A DNA stretch of 23,097 bases from Candidatus Pelethomonas intestinigallinarum (GTDB lineage Bacteria; Bacillota; Clostridia; Oscillospirales; Oscillospiraceae), in assembly GCA_018712665.1 (NCBI GenBank), contig DVGP01000242.1, positions 1 to 23,097 of the forward strand, written 5' to 3'. Numbering within the stretch: the stretch's first letter is position 1; every line of letters begins with the position of its first letter. The notes beneath the pieces were generated by a model. That model was not told the DNA's origin and made no database searches. It was given only the letters and a program-made list of their open reading frames with translations. Both the position numbers and the translations under genes were made by a program. Below, one piece after another: positions 1 to 7,958 of the stretch.

Positions 1-330
1 GCAAGTACCAATAGAAACATGTATCCCATTAACAGGGCCGGAGGCCGAAGTATCGCTGACCGCCAAACTATAGATTAGAAAAAGAACTTAATTCAGTGGC
101 ACTACAATATCAAATCTGAAAAATCCGATTAGGCAAAAAATCGGGGACCGGGGTGTCCCCGGCGGCGTTTTGGTCACTTTTTCGCCGAGGAAAAAGTGAC
201 CCGGGGTGTGGGGCCGGGGAGGCCCCGCATGCCATCGAATCGAATGGCACCTATTCGGGAAAAATGTTTTTCCCCACCCGCCCGGCGAAACGCGAATCAG
301 CCCTGCATCGGCCAGTTGCGCTGGTACAAA
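1..330 (+). repeat. Intergenic structured repeat, copy A (upstream of ftsW)
   Basis: Noncoding stretch before ftsW, truncated by the window edge. Reading rightward it holds CAAGTACCA, GGGCCGGAGGCCGAAG (about 36-52), a TAGATTAGA block, TTCAGTGGCAC (about 92-102), a GC hairpin (136-164), a hairpin with arms GGTCACTTTTT/AAAAAGTGACC (172-201), GGGGCCGGGGAGGCCCC (about 210-226), CCCGCCCGGCGA and a terminal CATCGG block with a CCAG/CTGG hairpin (312-324). Almost every block recurs in the same order, inverted, at 1613-1950. Positions 136-164 are identical over 29 bp to the reverse complement of 1786-1814. Short open frames here have no family resemblance and no good start, so I treat the region as noncoding. 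It may carry the ftsW promoter, but I see no convincing one. Confidence 0.85.
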
Positions 331-389
331 AAAATCAAAAGTCCCCTGCCGGCGGAGCCGGCATGTGAAAAAGGAAAGGAGGCGCTGGA

Positions 390-1598
390 ATGACAAGGGA
401 AGAGCAAAAAGCGTTAAAGCGGCAGCGCCTCCGGGAGCAGCGGCGGAAGGAGCGGGAGGCCTGGGAGGCCGCCCGGGGTCCTCTGGACCTGCCCTTTCTG
501 CTGCTGGTGCTGGTGCTGCTGGTCATCGGCCTGATCATGCTCTTGTCCGCCTCCTTTCCATCCGCCCAGGCGGAGCCGGGCGGGGACCCGCTGGCCTATT
601 TCAAGCGCCAGGGAATTTTTGCCATCCTGGGACTGGTCGCCATGTTCTGGGTATCCAAGATCAACTACCAGCGGTTTCGTGGCCTGGCCAGGATCGCCAT
701 TGTGGTGTCCGTGGTTCTGCTGCTCCTGGTTCTGATCCCCGGGGTGGGAATTACCCGCAACAACGCCACCCGATGGCTGGGCATCCCCGGAACGGAGTTT
801 CAGTTCCAGCCCTCGGAGGTGGCGAAGCTGGGGGTTATCGTCTATTTCGCCGCGTCTATCTCCAAGAAGCGGGAGAAGATGGGCCAGTTTCGTACCGGAA
901 TCCTTCCCTACGGCCTTCTGCTGGGATTCATCTCCCTGCTGGTGTTGATGGAGCCCCACATGTCCGGGGCGGTGCTGCTGCTGGGCATCGGAGCGATGAT
1001 GATGGTGGTGGGCGGCATCGACTGGAGGTGGATCGCCGCCGGCGTGGGCGCTGTGGGCTTCGGAGCTTATTTGATGCTCTTTACTGACCTGATGGAGAAG
1101 ATCGGCTATAACTCCGACCGGATCGCCACCTGGCGGGACGCGTTCTGGGACGCAAAGGACAAGAGCTACCAGATGGCCCAGAGCTTTATCACCATCGGCT
1201 CCGGGGGCCTGCTGGGGGTGGGCCTGGGCAAGAGCCGGCAGAAGTTCATGTTCCTGCCGGAGGAGCACAACGACTTTATTTTCGCTGTGGTCTGCGAGGA
1301 GCTGGGGCTGGTGGGGGCCACCCTCATCATGCTGCTCTTTGCCCTGCTGATCATCCGGGGCTACTGGCTGGCCATCCACGCCAAGGACCGTTTCGGCAGC
1401 CTTCTGGTGGTGGGCGTTACCACCCAGATCGCTTTGCAGACCTTTCTGAACATCGCCGTGGTCACGGGGCTGATCCCGGCCACTGGCATCTCCCTGCCCT
1501 TCTTCAGCTACGGCGGCACCGCTCTGGCCATCCAGCTGGTGGAGGTGGGGGTGGTGCTGTCGGTGTCCAGGCAGATTCCCGCGCCCAAAAGCGGGTGA
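390..1598 (+). CDS. ftsW: FtsW/RodA/SpoVE-family peptidoglycan glycosyltransferase, probably FtsW
   Basis: Integral membrane SEDS glycosyltransferase that polymerises lipid II at the septum together with a class B PBP. The 402-aa protein has a basic cytoplasmic N-terminus (about residues 1-30) and around ten hydrophobic segments. Family signatures are visible: NATRWLGIPG followed by QPSEVAKL, the HNDFIFAVVCEELGLVG loop, and PFFSYGGTALAIQ near the C-terminus. The ATG at 390 follows AAAGGAGG at a normal distance. Position just before murG, murA and divIB fits the usual division cluster, so FtsW is preferred over RodA; SpoVE cannot be excluded in a spore former. Unusually, the gene is isolated between two inverted copies of a long intergenic repeat, whereas ftsW and murG are normally nearly contiguous. 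Confidence 0.93.
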   Translation: MTREEQKALKRQRLREQRRKEREAWEAARGPLDLPFLLLVLVLLVIGLIMLLSASFPSAQAEPGGDPLAYFKRQGIFAILGLVAMFWVSKINYQRFRGLARIAIVVSVVLLLLVLIPGVGITRNNATRWLGIPGTEFQFQPSEVAKLGVIVYFAASISKKREKMGQFRTGILPYGLLLGFISLLVLMEPHMSGAVLLLGIGAMMMVVGGIDWRWIAAGVGAVGFGAYLMLFTDLMEKIGYNSDRIATWRDAFWDAKDKSYQMAQSFITIGSGGLLGVGLGKSRQKFMFLPEEHNDFIFAVVCEELGLVGATLIMLLFALLIIRGYWLAIHAKDRFGSLLVVGVTTQIALQTFLNIAVVTGLIPATGISLPFFSYGGTALAIQLVEVGVVLSVSRQIPAPKSG

Positions 1599-1612
1599 TC
1601 GGTTTGACGCGT

Positions 1613-1950
1613 CTTTGATGCGTCTATGTAGACGCACCGCACCGATGCGCTTAGATTCGCATATCGCCGGGCGGGTGGGGGAGAAACGTCTCTTCCCCCG
1701 AATCGCTGCTATTCTGTTCAATGGCTCCCGGGCCTCCCCGGCCCGGACCCGGGTGACTTTTTAGCGATAAAAAGTCACCAAAAATCGCCGGGGACACCCC
1801 GGTCCCCGATTTTTGCCCAATCGGTCTTTATCAATGGGGATAATTTGTGCCACTGAATTACGTTTTGGTATCTAATCTACAGTGGGTCTATCGACGATGC
1901 TTCGGCCTCCGGCCCTGTGAAAGGGGTAGAGGTTTCTTTGGTACTTGTTT
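1613..1950 (-). repeat. Intergenic structured repeat, copy B (inverted relative to copy A)
   Basis: Fills most of the gap between ftsW and murG. Read on the minus strand it repeats copy A block by block: GGGCCGGAGGCCGAAG, TGTAGATTAGAT, AATTCAGTGGCAC, the 29-bp identical segment (1786-1814), a hairpin with arms GGTGACTTTTT/AAAAAGTCACC (1752-1779), the GGCCGGGGAGGCC core, CCCGCCCGGCGA, then TGCGAATC...CGCATCGG and a TGCGTC/GACGCA hairpin (1619-1636). The hairpin arms differ from those of copy A but still pair. The end carrying CATCGG faces ftsW, as it does in copy A. No terminator with a T-tract is evident directly behind ftsW. Confidence 0.87.
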
Positions 1951-1980
1951 GTGAGATGTTGCGCTTATGAAAAAAGATAA

Positions 1981-2037
1981 GCGAAACAACGTTTCGCGAA
2001 AAAAGTTCTTTTGATACTTTTCTTTCAAGAAAAGTAT
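1981..2037 (+). other. Two hairpins in the murG leader
   Basis: GCGAAAC/GTTTCGC pairs at 1981-1997. An almost perfect palindrome with arms ATACTTTTCT/AGAAAAGTAT lies at 2014-2037. The second resembles the ACTTTT...AAAAGT hairpins of the intergenic repeat family and may be a fragment of it. Neither is followed by a T-tract, so they are not obvious terminators. The ribosome-binding site of murG begins about 19 bases further on. Confidence 0.55.
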
Positions 2038-2073
2038 GGATACCGTTTGATTGAGAAGGGAGGTCCGGGCGGG

Positions 2074-3201
2074 GTGCGTGTGATCTTCACCTGCGGGGGG
2101 ACCGCGGGGCATGTGAATCCGGCGCTGGCGCTGGCGGGCTTGATCCGGGCGCGGAAGCCGGACAGCGAGATCCTCTTTGTAGGGGCCCGGCGGGGGATCG
2201 AGCGGCAGCTCATCGAGGAGGCTGGCTGGCCCTTCCGGGCGGTGGAGATCTCCAGCTTCCACCGCTCTCTGAAGCCCCGGGAGATCCGGCACAACCTGAT
2301 CTCCCTGAAGAACCTGGCCCTGTCCCCGGCCCAGGCCCGGGCCATTTTGAAGGACTTTCCGGCGGACCTGGTGGTGGGCACCGGGGGCTACGCCAGCTAT
2401 CCGGTGGTCCGGGCGGCGGCGAAGCAGGGGATCCCCACCGCCATCCACGAGTCCAACGCCATTCCCGGCCTGACCACCCGGCTGCTGGAGGACCACGCGG
2501 ACCTCATCATGGTGGGGTTCGAGGAGTGCCGGAAAAACTATAAGCACCCGGAGAAGGTGCTGGTCACCGGCACCCCCGTCCGGGGAGACTTCTTCGCCTG
2601 CACCCGGGGGGAGGCCAAGGCTAAGCTGGGCCTGGACGACGGCCGGCCGGTGATCGTCTCCTTCTGGGGCAGCCTGGGGGCCGCGGTGATGAACCGGCAG
2701 ATGGCGGAGTTCCTGGCCCTGGAGGCCGGGGACGGCGTGCCATTCCACCACATCCACGGCGCCGGCACTGTGGGCTGCCGGCAGATGGGTACATATCTCG
2801 CCCAGGCCGGGGCAGACTTAGAGAAAGCGCCGGGGCTGGAGGTCCGGGAGTACATCCACGACATGGGCACGCTCATGCGCGCCGCCGACCTGGTGATCTG
2901 CCGGGCCGGGGCCAGCACCATCAGCGAGCTGACGGCCCTGGGGGTGCCGGCCATCATCGTGCCCTCCCCCAACGTGGCGGGAGACCACCAGACCTACAAC
3001 GCCCGGGTCCTGGCCGACGCCGGGGGGGCGGTGATGATCCCGGAGAAGGACTCCTCCGGGCGGCTGCTCTACGACACAGCCCGGGCTATCCTGACGGACG
3101 ACAGCCGCCGCCGGGCCATGGCCCAGGCCATGGCGTCCCTCGGCACGGTGGACGCCGCGGAGAAGATCTACAGCGCCGTCATGGCCCTGCGCCGCCGGTA
3201 G
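2074..3201 (+). CDS. murG: UDP-GlcNAc:lipid I N-acetylglucosaminyltransferase MurG
   Basis: Peripheral membrane GT-B glycosyltransferase that adds GlcNAc to lipid I, forming lipid II at the inner face of the membrane. The 375-aa protein begins RVIFTCGGTAGHVNPA, the glycine-rich acceptor loop (about residues 8-17). It continues with the HESNAIPG segment, VLVTGTPVR, VSFWGSLGA, and the donor-binding CRAGASTISELTALGVPAI followed by PSPNVAGDHQTYNA. The frame is open upstream to 2011, but the family N-terminus and an AAGGGAGGT site about ten bases before fix the start at the GTG at 2074. Length is typical. murA follows after a 63-base gap containing a hairpin. Confidence 0.95.
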   Translation: MRVIFTCGGTAGHVNPALALAGLIRARKPDSEILFVGARRGIERQLIEEAGWPFRAVEISSFHRSLKPREIRHNLISLKNLALSPAQARAILKDFPADLVVGTGGYASYPVVRAAAKQGIPTAIHESNAIPGLTTRLLEDHADLIMVGFEECRKNYKHPEKVLVTGTPVRGDFFACTRGEAKAKLGLDDGRPVIVSFWGSLGAAVMNRQMAEFLALEAGDGVPFHHIHGAGTVGCRQMGTYLAQAGADLEKAPGLEVREYIHDMGTLMRAADLVICRAGASTISELTALGVPAIIVPSPNVAGDHQTYNARVLADAGGAVMIPEKDSSGRLLYDTARAILTDDSRRRAMAQAMASLGTVDAAEKIYSAVMALRRR

Positions 3202-3207
3202 CAGGCC

Positions 3208-3258
3208 GGATTCCCCCGCATATGATGGATTAGTTTGCTTCAATCCATCTGCGGAGGG
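3208..3258 (+). promoter_or_regulatory. Hairpin abutting the murA ribosome-binding site
   Basis: CCGCA (3216-3220) plus GATGGATT (3224-3231) can pair with AATCCATC (3242-3249) plus TGCGG (3250-3254). The right arm takes in the first two bases of the murA Shine-Dalgarno GGAGGG (3253-3258; ATG at 3265). The fold could modulate murA translation. Positions 3208-3223 are also identical to 23058-23073 inside repeat copy E, and similarity continues for about 20 more bases, so this may be a relic of the same repeat family. Confidence 0.5.
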
Positions 3259-3264
3259 ATCTAT

Positions 3265-4518
3265 ATGAGTGAGATCATCATCCAGGGGGGCCGCCGCCTG
3301 GAGGGTACGGTCCGGGTCCAGGGAGCGAAAAACAGCGTGCTGCCGGTGCTTGCGGCCACCATTCTCCACCCGGGGCAGACCGTGCTGCGGGGCTGTCCCC
3401 ACCTCAGCGACGTGGAGGCCAGCATCCGCATTCTCCGCCACCTGGGCTGCTCCGCCCAGTGGGAGGGGGAAGAGCTGGTGGTGGACACCTCTTCCATGGA
3501 CCGCTGGGACGTGCCCGACCATCTGATGCGGGAGATGCGCTCGTCGGTGATTTTCCTGGGGGCCATCCTGGCCCGGCTGGGCTGGGCGGAGATGAGCTAC
3601 CCCGGGGGCTGCGAGCTGGGGCCCCGGCCCATCGACCTCCACTTAGCCACCCTGCGGCGGCTGGGGGCTGTGATCCGGGAGGAGGGGGGCGGGCTCCGAT
3701 GCGAGGCACACCACATGGCGGGCCGGGAGATCGCCCTGAGCCTGCCCAGCGTGGGGGCCACGGAAAACGCCATCCTGGCCGCCTGCGGGGCGGAGGGGGA
3801 GACCGTCATCGTCAACGCCGCCCGGGAACCGGAGATCGAGGACCTCCAGACCTATCTGCGGGCCATCGGCTGCGCCGTCCGGGGGGCGGGGTCCTCCACG
3901 GTGTGCGTGGAGGGGCGGCGGGAGACCCACGATGCGGTACATACCATCATGCCCGACCGGATCGCCGCGGCCACTTACCTGGCCGCTGTGGCCGCCGCCG
4001 GGGGGGAGGTGGAGCTGGAGAACGTGGACTGCCGCCACCTGTCCACCGTCACCGCCGCCCTCCACGAGGCGGGGTGCCAGGTGGAGGGCGGCGAGGGGCG
4101 GGCCTGCCTCCGCAGCCGGGAGCGGCTGCGGGCCATCGGAACCGTCCGCACCGCCGCCTACCCCGGTTTTCCCACCGACGCCCAGGCCCTTCTCATGGCG
4201 GCCATGCTCCGCGCCCGGGGGTCCACCATGTTCGTGGAGAACATCTTTGCCAACCGCTACCGCCATGTGGATGAGCTGCGGCGCATGGGGGCGGATATCA
4301 GCGTGGCGGGCCGGGTGGCGGTGGTCACCGGGGTGCCGAGGCTGTACGGAGCCGAGCTGCGGTGCACCGACCTGCGGGGCGGTGCGGCCATGCTGGTGGC
4401 GGGGCTGTCCGCCGAGGGCGTCACCCGGGTGGGGGACATCCACCACATCCGCCGGGGCTACGAGGATCCGGTCCGGGACCTGCGGGCCCTGGGGGCGGAT
4501 ATCCGCCTGGAGACTTGA
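3265..4518 (+). CDS. murA: UDP-N-acetylglucosamine 1-carboxyvinyltransferase MurA
   Basis: Cytoplasmic enzyme of the first committed step of peptidoglycan synthesis, transferring enolpyruvate from PEP to UDP-GlcNAc; the family is the target of fosfomycin. The 417-aa protein has the paired EPSP-synthase-like domains. Lys22-Asn23 (QGAKNS) is the substrate-binding pair. The fosfomycin-reactive cysteine is present as Cys116 in SYPGGCELGPRPIDLH, and the catalytic aspartate region reads AYPGFPTDAQ. The ATG at 3265 (MSEIIIQGG) is chosen over an upstream in-frame start because it follows GGAGGG by six bases and matches the family N-terminus. It lies between murG and divIB. Clostridia often carry two MurA paralogues, and which one this is cannot be decided from the window. 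Confidence 0.95.
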   Translation: MSEIIIQGGRRLEGTVRVQGAKNSVLPVLAATILHPGQTVLRGCPHLSDVEASIRILRHLGCSAQWEGEELVVDTSSMDRWDVPDHLMREMRSSVIFLGAILARLGWAEMSYPGGCELGPRPIDLHLATLRRLGAVIREEGGGLRCEAHHMAGREIALSLPSVGATENAILAACGAEGETVIVNAAREPEIEDLQTYLRAIGCAVRGAGSSTVCVEGRRETHDAVHTIMPDRIAAATYLAAVAAAGGEVELENVDCRHLSTVTAALHEAGCQVEGGEGRACLRSRERLRAIGTVRTAAYPGFPTDAQALLMAAMLRARGSTMFVENIFANRYRHVDELRRMGADISVAGRVAVVTGVPRLYGAELRCTDLRGGAAMLVAGLSAEGVTRVGDIHHIRRGYEDPVRDLRALGADIRLET

Positions 4519-4547
4519 TACAAGAGAGACAGAGAGGAGTGAGAGCC

Positions 4548-5321
4548 ATGCCGAGAAAGCGGGGCAGCGCCCGCCGGCGCCGGAGGAGGGGAAGCTTAGG
4601 CCCCCTCCTGCGGGTGCTGTCGGTGGTCCTGGCCGCCGTGGCCATCGTGGCGGCTCTCACTCTGTTTTTCAAGGTGGACGAGGTGCAGGTGACCGGCGGG
4701 GGCCGCTACACGGAGGAGGAGATCCGCTCGGCCTCCGGCGTGGAGCAGGGGGACAACCTGATCCTTTTGGACAAGTACCGCATCGCCCAGCGGATCTATA
4801 CGGCGCTGCCCTACATCACGGAGGTCCGCATCAACCGCCAGCTCCCGGACGTGCTGCTGGTGGAGGTGGTGGAGACCCAGGCGGTGGCGGCCGTCCAGGG
4901 GGCCGGGGCCTGGTGGCTGGTGAGCCCCACCGGCAAGGTGCTGGAGGCCGTGGACAGCGAGGCCGCCCAGGACTACCTCATCCTGGAGGGGATGACCGCC
5001 CAGGACCCCGCCGCCGGGGAGCGGCTGACTCTCAGCGAGGAGGACAACCTGGACGCGGAGACCCTGATCTCCCTGCTCAGCGCCATGGAGACCCGGGGCG
5101 TGCTGACCCGGACCGACAGCGTGGACGCCTCCGACCCGGAGCAGCTGGTGCTGGACTATGACGGCCGGTTCCGGGTGGAGATCGGCTATGACGCCGATTT
5201 CGGGTTCAAAATGGACTGCCTGGTGGCCGCCGTGGCCACCTTCCAGCCCAATGAGACGGGCATCATCCGCATGACCATGAGCAACGACAGCGAGGTGCGC
5301 TTTATCCCCGACGGCGGATAA
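4548..5321 (+). CDS. divIB: Cell division protein DivIB/FtsQ
   Basis: Bitopic divisome protein that in other bacteria forms a complex with FtsL and DivIC and helps control septal peptidoglycan synthesis. The 257-aa protein starts with a strongly basic tail rich in Arg (residues 1-20). One transmembrane helix follows (about 21-43), then a POTRA domain starting FFKVDEVQVTGGGRYTEEEI and running through ITEVRINRQLPDVLLVEVVE, then the FtsQ/DivIB beta domain. The ATG at 4548 follows GAGAGGAG. It is 29 bases after murA, so probably cotranscribed. Downstream, ftsZ has its own promoter. ftsA, which often lies between ftsQ and ftsZ, is absent. Confidence 0.9.
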   Translation: MPRKRGSARRRRRRGSLGPLLRVLSVVLAAVAIVAALTLFFKVDEVQVTGGGRYTEEEIRSASGVEQGDNLILLDKYRIAQRIYTALPYITEVRINRQLPDVLLVEVVETQAVAAVQGAGAWWLVSPTGKVLEAVDSEAAQDYLILEGMTAQDPAAGERLTLSEEDNLDAETLISLLSAMETRGVLTRTDSVDASDPEQLVLDYDGRFRVEIGYDADFGFKMDCLVAAVATFQPNETGIIRMTMSNDSEVRFIPDGG

Positions 5322-5396
5322 GGGCCATCGGGTTTGGAAAGTTTTTCCAGACACCCGTTTCCGGCCAAAAATTTCAAAAAAACAGAGGATCAGCTA

Positions 5397-5425
5397 TTGA
5401 CCTGGTGGGGAAAAAAGCATACAAT
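5397..5425 (+). promoter_or_regulatory. SigA-type promoter of ftsZ
   Basis: TTGACC (5397-5402) is followed after exactly 17 bases by TACAAT (5420-5425). Transcription would start near 5432, leaving a leader of about 90 bases before the ftsZ ATG at 5521. It lies in the 199-base gap after divIB, so ftsZ can be expressed independently of the mur genes. Confidence 0.8.
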
Positions 5426-5520
5426 AAATAAAAGTTAAGTACTTTACCGAGGCACTTTATCTGGGGGTCGCATCCCCTGATGACATACGGCAGCTACAAC
5501 TCTTGGTAGGAGGAACCTTT

Positions 5521-6630
5521 ATGGCAATCGAACTGGTCACCGCTCCCGACAACGTGGTGAAGATCAAGGTCATCGGCGTGGGCGGCGGCGGCAGCAACGT
5601 GGTCAACCGCATGGTGCGCGCCGGCGTGACCGGCGTGGATTTTGTGGCGGTGAATACGGACAAGCAGGCGCTGAACGTGTCCAGCGCGGGGTATAAGATC
5701 CAGATCGGCGAGAAGCTCACCGGCGGCAAGGGCGCCGGCTCCGACCCGGAGGTGGGCCGCAAGGCCGCCGAGGAGAGCCGCAGCCAGCTGGGCAAGGCCC
5801 TGGAGGACACCGACATGGTGTTCATCACCGCCGGCATGGGCGGCGGCACCGGCACCGGCGCGGCCCCCACTGTGGCCGAGGCCGCCAAGGAGCAGGGCAT
5901 CCTCACCGTGGGCGTGGTCACCAAGCCCTTCGGCTTCGAGGGCCGCCGCCGGATGATGCAGGCGGAGAAGGGCATCGAGGAGCTCCGGGGAAAGGTGGAC
6001 TCCCTGGTCATCATTCCCAACGAGCGCCTGAAGTATGCCACCGACCAGAAGATCACCTTCGCCAACGCCTTTGAGATTGCCGACGATGTGCTGAAGCAGG
6101 CTGTCCAGTCCATCTCCGACCTGATCCGTGAGACGGGCTTCATCAACCTGGACTTCGCCGACGTCACCGCCATCATGAAGGACGCGGGCCTGGCCCACAT
6201 GGGCGTGGGCCGCGCCGCCGGCAAGGGCAAAGCCGAGGAGGCCGCCCGGCTGGCCATCTCCAGCCCCCTGCTGGAGACCTCCATCAAGGGCGCCCGGGGC
6301 ATCCTGATCAACGTCACCGGCTCCATGGACATCGGGCTGGAGGAGGTGGAGCAGGCGGCCTCCCTGGTCCAGGCCGAGGTACATCCCGACGCCGTCACCA
6401 TCTTCGGCGCCACCTTTGACGACACCCTGGAGGACGAGATCCGGGTCACCGTCATCGCCACCGGCTTTGAGGAGAAGAAGCCCAAGGAGAGCGCTGCCGG
6501 CAGTGCCGCCGCCTCCGGGGACAGCTCCAAGGAGCGGTTCGACAACATGTTCTTAAAGCCCAAGGAGGAGGAGAAGGAGGAGAGCGACCCCTTCGACGAT
6601 ATCCTGCGAATTTTCAGCAACGACCGGTAA
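5521..6630 (+). CDS. ftsZ: Cell division GTPase FtsZ
   Basis: Tubulin homologue that polymerises into the cytokinetic ring. In the 369-aa protein the nucleotide-binding IGVGGGGSNVVNRM is at about 18-31, the tubulin signature GGGTGTG at 107-113, and the T7 synergy loop NLDFADV at 209-215 provides the aspartate that hydrolyses GTP of the neighbouring subunit. A charged linker rich in Lys, Glu and Ser starts near 320. The C-terminal peptide is DPFDDILRIFSNDR, diverged from the common DIPxFLR form that binds SepF, FtsA or ZapA. The ATG at 5521 follows TAGGAGGAA. Own promoter upstream and a strong terminator just downstream. Confidence 0.98.
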   Translation: MAIELVTAPDNVVKIKVIGVGGGGSNVVNRMVRAGVTGVDFVAVNTDKQALNVSSAGYKIQIGEKLTGGKGAGSDPEVGRKAAEESRSQLGKALEDTDMVFITAGMGGGTGTGAAPTVAEAAKEQGILTVGVVTKPFGFEGRRRMMQAEKGIEELRGKVDSLVIIPNERLKYATDQKITFANAFEIADDVLKQAVQSISDLIRETGFINLDFADVTAIMKDAGLAHMGVGRAAGKGKAEEAARLAISSPLLETSIKGARGILINVTGSMDIGLEEVEQAASLVQAEVHPDAVTIFGATFDDTLEDEIRVTVIATGFEEKKPKESAAGSAAASGDSSKERFDNMFLKPKEEEKEESDPFDDILRIFSNDR

Positions 6631-6652
6631 ACGCCGATTTTGCTATTTTTTG

Positions 6653-6692
6653 GAAAACACCACAGACTTTGGTCTGCGGTGTTTTCTTTTTT
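6653..6692 (+). terminator. Rho-independent terminator of ftsZ
   Basis: Arms GAAAACACCACAGAC (6653-6667) and GTCTGCGGTGTTTTC (6672-6686) pair over 15 positions with one A/C mismatch around a four-base loop, and a run of Ts follows. It begins 22 bases after the ftsZ stop. Confidence 0.9.
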
Positions 6693-6845
6693 GCCGCCGC
6701 GGCCCGGCGCTGGGCGGATCTTCCATGACAAACCGCCCGATTTTTAGAAGCGGCGGCGGCGAGTAATTCCGCCGGATCGGCGCAAAGTAACGGTGCTGTC
6801 CGCGAAAAACGACAGCGATTTTTTTCGAAAGGGGTGATGAAATGG

Positions 6846-7883
6846 ATGGCAGGACAGAACAGGAACGGGCGGCGGGCCAGGGTTGTTTTCCTTAGCGGAC
6901 TGCTGCTGGCCTCCTCGCTCTGGGGACTGCAGGGACCAGCCGCCGCTCTGGAGGCGGAGAGCCTGATCCCGGTGGGACACACCATCGGGATCAAGCTTTT
7001 CGCCGAGGGCGTGGTGGTCATCGGCCTGGCGGAGGTGAAAACAGCCCAGGGGACGGTGACTCCGGCCGCGGCCTGCGGCCTGCGGGTTGGCGATGTGATT
7101 GAGGAGGCCAACGGCGCCGAGGTGGCCAGCAGCGAGCAGTTCGCCGCCCTGCTTCAATCCGGCGGGACGGTTGACCTGGGCATCTCCCGGGACGGCGAGA
7201 GCCTGACGCTGACGGCTCAGCCGGTGCTGGGGGAGGACGGCGCCTACCGCCTGGGGGCCTGGATCAGGGACAGCATGGCGGGGATCGGTACGGTGACCTT
7301 CTATGACCCCGCCACCGGGACCTTCGGGGCCCTGGGCCACGGCGTGACGGACAGCGACACGGGGATGCTGCTGCCCCTGGGCGACGGAGCCGTTATGGAC
7401 GCGACGGTGAAGGCTGTGAAGCGCGGCAATGCGGGAGAGCCCGGTGAGCTGAAGGGCAGCTTCAACCTGACGGAGGACATGGGCGTGCTGTACGCCAACA
7501 CAGACCGGGGCGTATTCGGCACGATGGACGGCTGCGATCTGGCTGACGGCGATCCGGTCCCCGTGGCCCAGCCCGGGGAGGTCCACGCCGGGGCGGCGGT
7601 GATCCTCTCCAATGTGAAAGGGGACGCCGTGGAGGCCTACGACATTGAGATCACCCGGGTGTTGGGCAGCACAGACACCCAGAACCTGCTGCTCCAGGTG
7701 ACGGATGACCGCCTCATTGAGGCCACCGGCGGCATCGTCCAGGGCATGAGCGGCAGCCCGATCCTCCAGGACGGAAAGCTGGTGGGAGCGGTGACCCACG
7801 TGATGATCAACGATCCTCAGAAGGGCTACGGCATTTTGATCGAGAACATGCTGGACGCCGCGGACGCGGGGGAGCAGGCATGA
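6846..7883 (+). CDS. spoIVB: SpoIVB-type S55 serine peptidase with PDZ domain
   Basis: In Bacillus, SpoIVB is secreted from the forespore into the intermembrane space and cleaves SpoIVFA, triggering processing of pro-sigma-K. This 345-aa protein has an N-terminal hydrophobic signal/anchor (about residues 10-35), then a PDZ domain containing AACGLRVGDVIEEANG. The S55 peptidase domain follows, with the catalytic histidine region FGALGHGVTD and the serine motif GIVQGMSGSPILQDGKLVGAVTHV. Shorter than the Bacillus protein (about 425 aa) but complete in motifs. Several in-frame starts cluster here (GTG 6834, ATG 6837, ATG 6846); the last has the best spacing from GAAAGGGGTGAT. The usual neighbours recN and spo0A are not in the window, so orthology rests on domain content alone. 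It supports a spore-forming lineage. Confidence 0.85.
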   Translation: MAGQNRNGRRARVVFLSGLLLASSLWGLQGPAAALEAESLIPVGHTIGIKLFAEGVVVIGLAEVKTAQGTVTPAAACGLRVGDVIEEANGAEVASSEQFAALLQSGGTVDLGISRDGESLTLTAQPVLGEDGAYRLGAWIRDSMAGIGTVTFYDPATGTFGALGHGVTDSDTGMLLPLGDGAVMDATVKAVKRGNAGEPGELKGSFNLTEDMGVLYANTDRGVFGTMDGCDLADGDPVPVAQPGEVHAGAAVILSNVKGDAVEAYDIEITRVLGSTDTQNLLLQVTDDRLIEATGGIVQGMSGSPILQDGKLVGAVTHVMINDPQKGYGILIENMLDAADAGEQA

Positions 7884-7895
7884 CGCGGACAGTAT

Positions 7896-7929
7896 GCCCG
7901 GGAGACGGCAGCGATGCCGCCTCCCGGGC
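7896..7929. terminator. Hairpin between convergent genes
   Basis: GCCCGGGAG (7896-7904) pairs with CTCCCGGGC (7921-7929), with a possible inner GGCA/TGCC stem. It sits between the 3' ends of the spoIVB-type gene and the leftward DUF6512 gene and could terminate in both directions, although neither side has a clear T-tract. Confidence 0.5.
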
Positions 7930-7958
7930 GCTCCCATATTATCATGAATGGAATGGTC

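Noticed and set aside
88..396. Minus-strand open frame of 102 codons, and similar small frames in the other repeat copies
   Set aside because: Frames in repeats A-E translate hairpin DNA into look-alike Pro/Arg/Gly peptides. They recur only because the DNA repeats recur, and they lack ribosome-binding sites.
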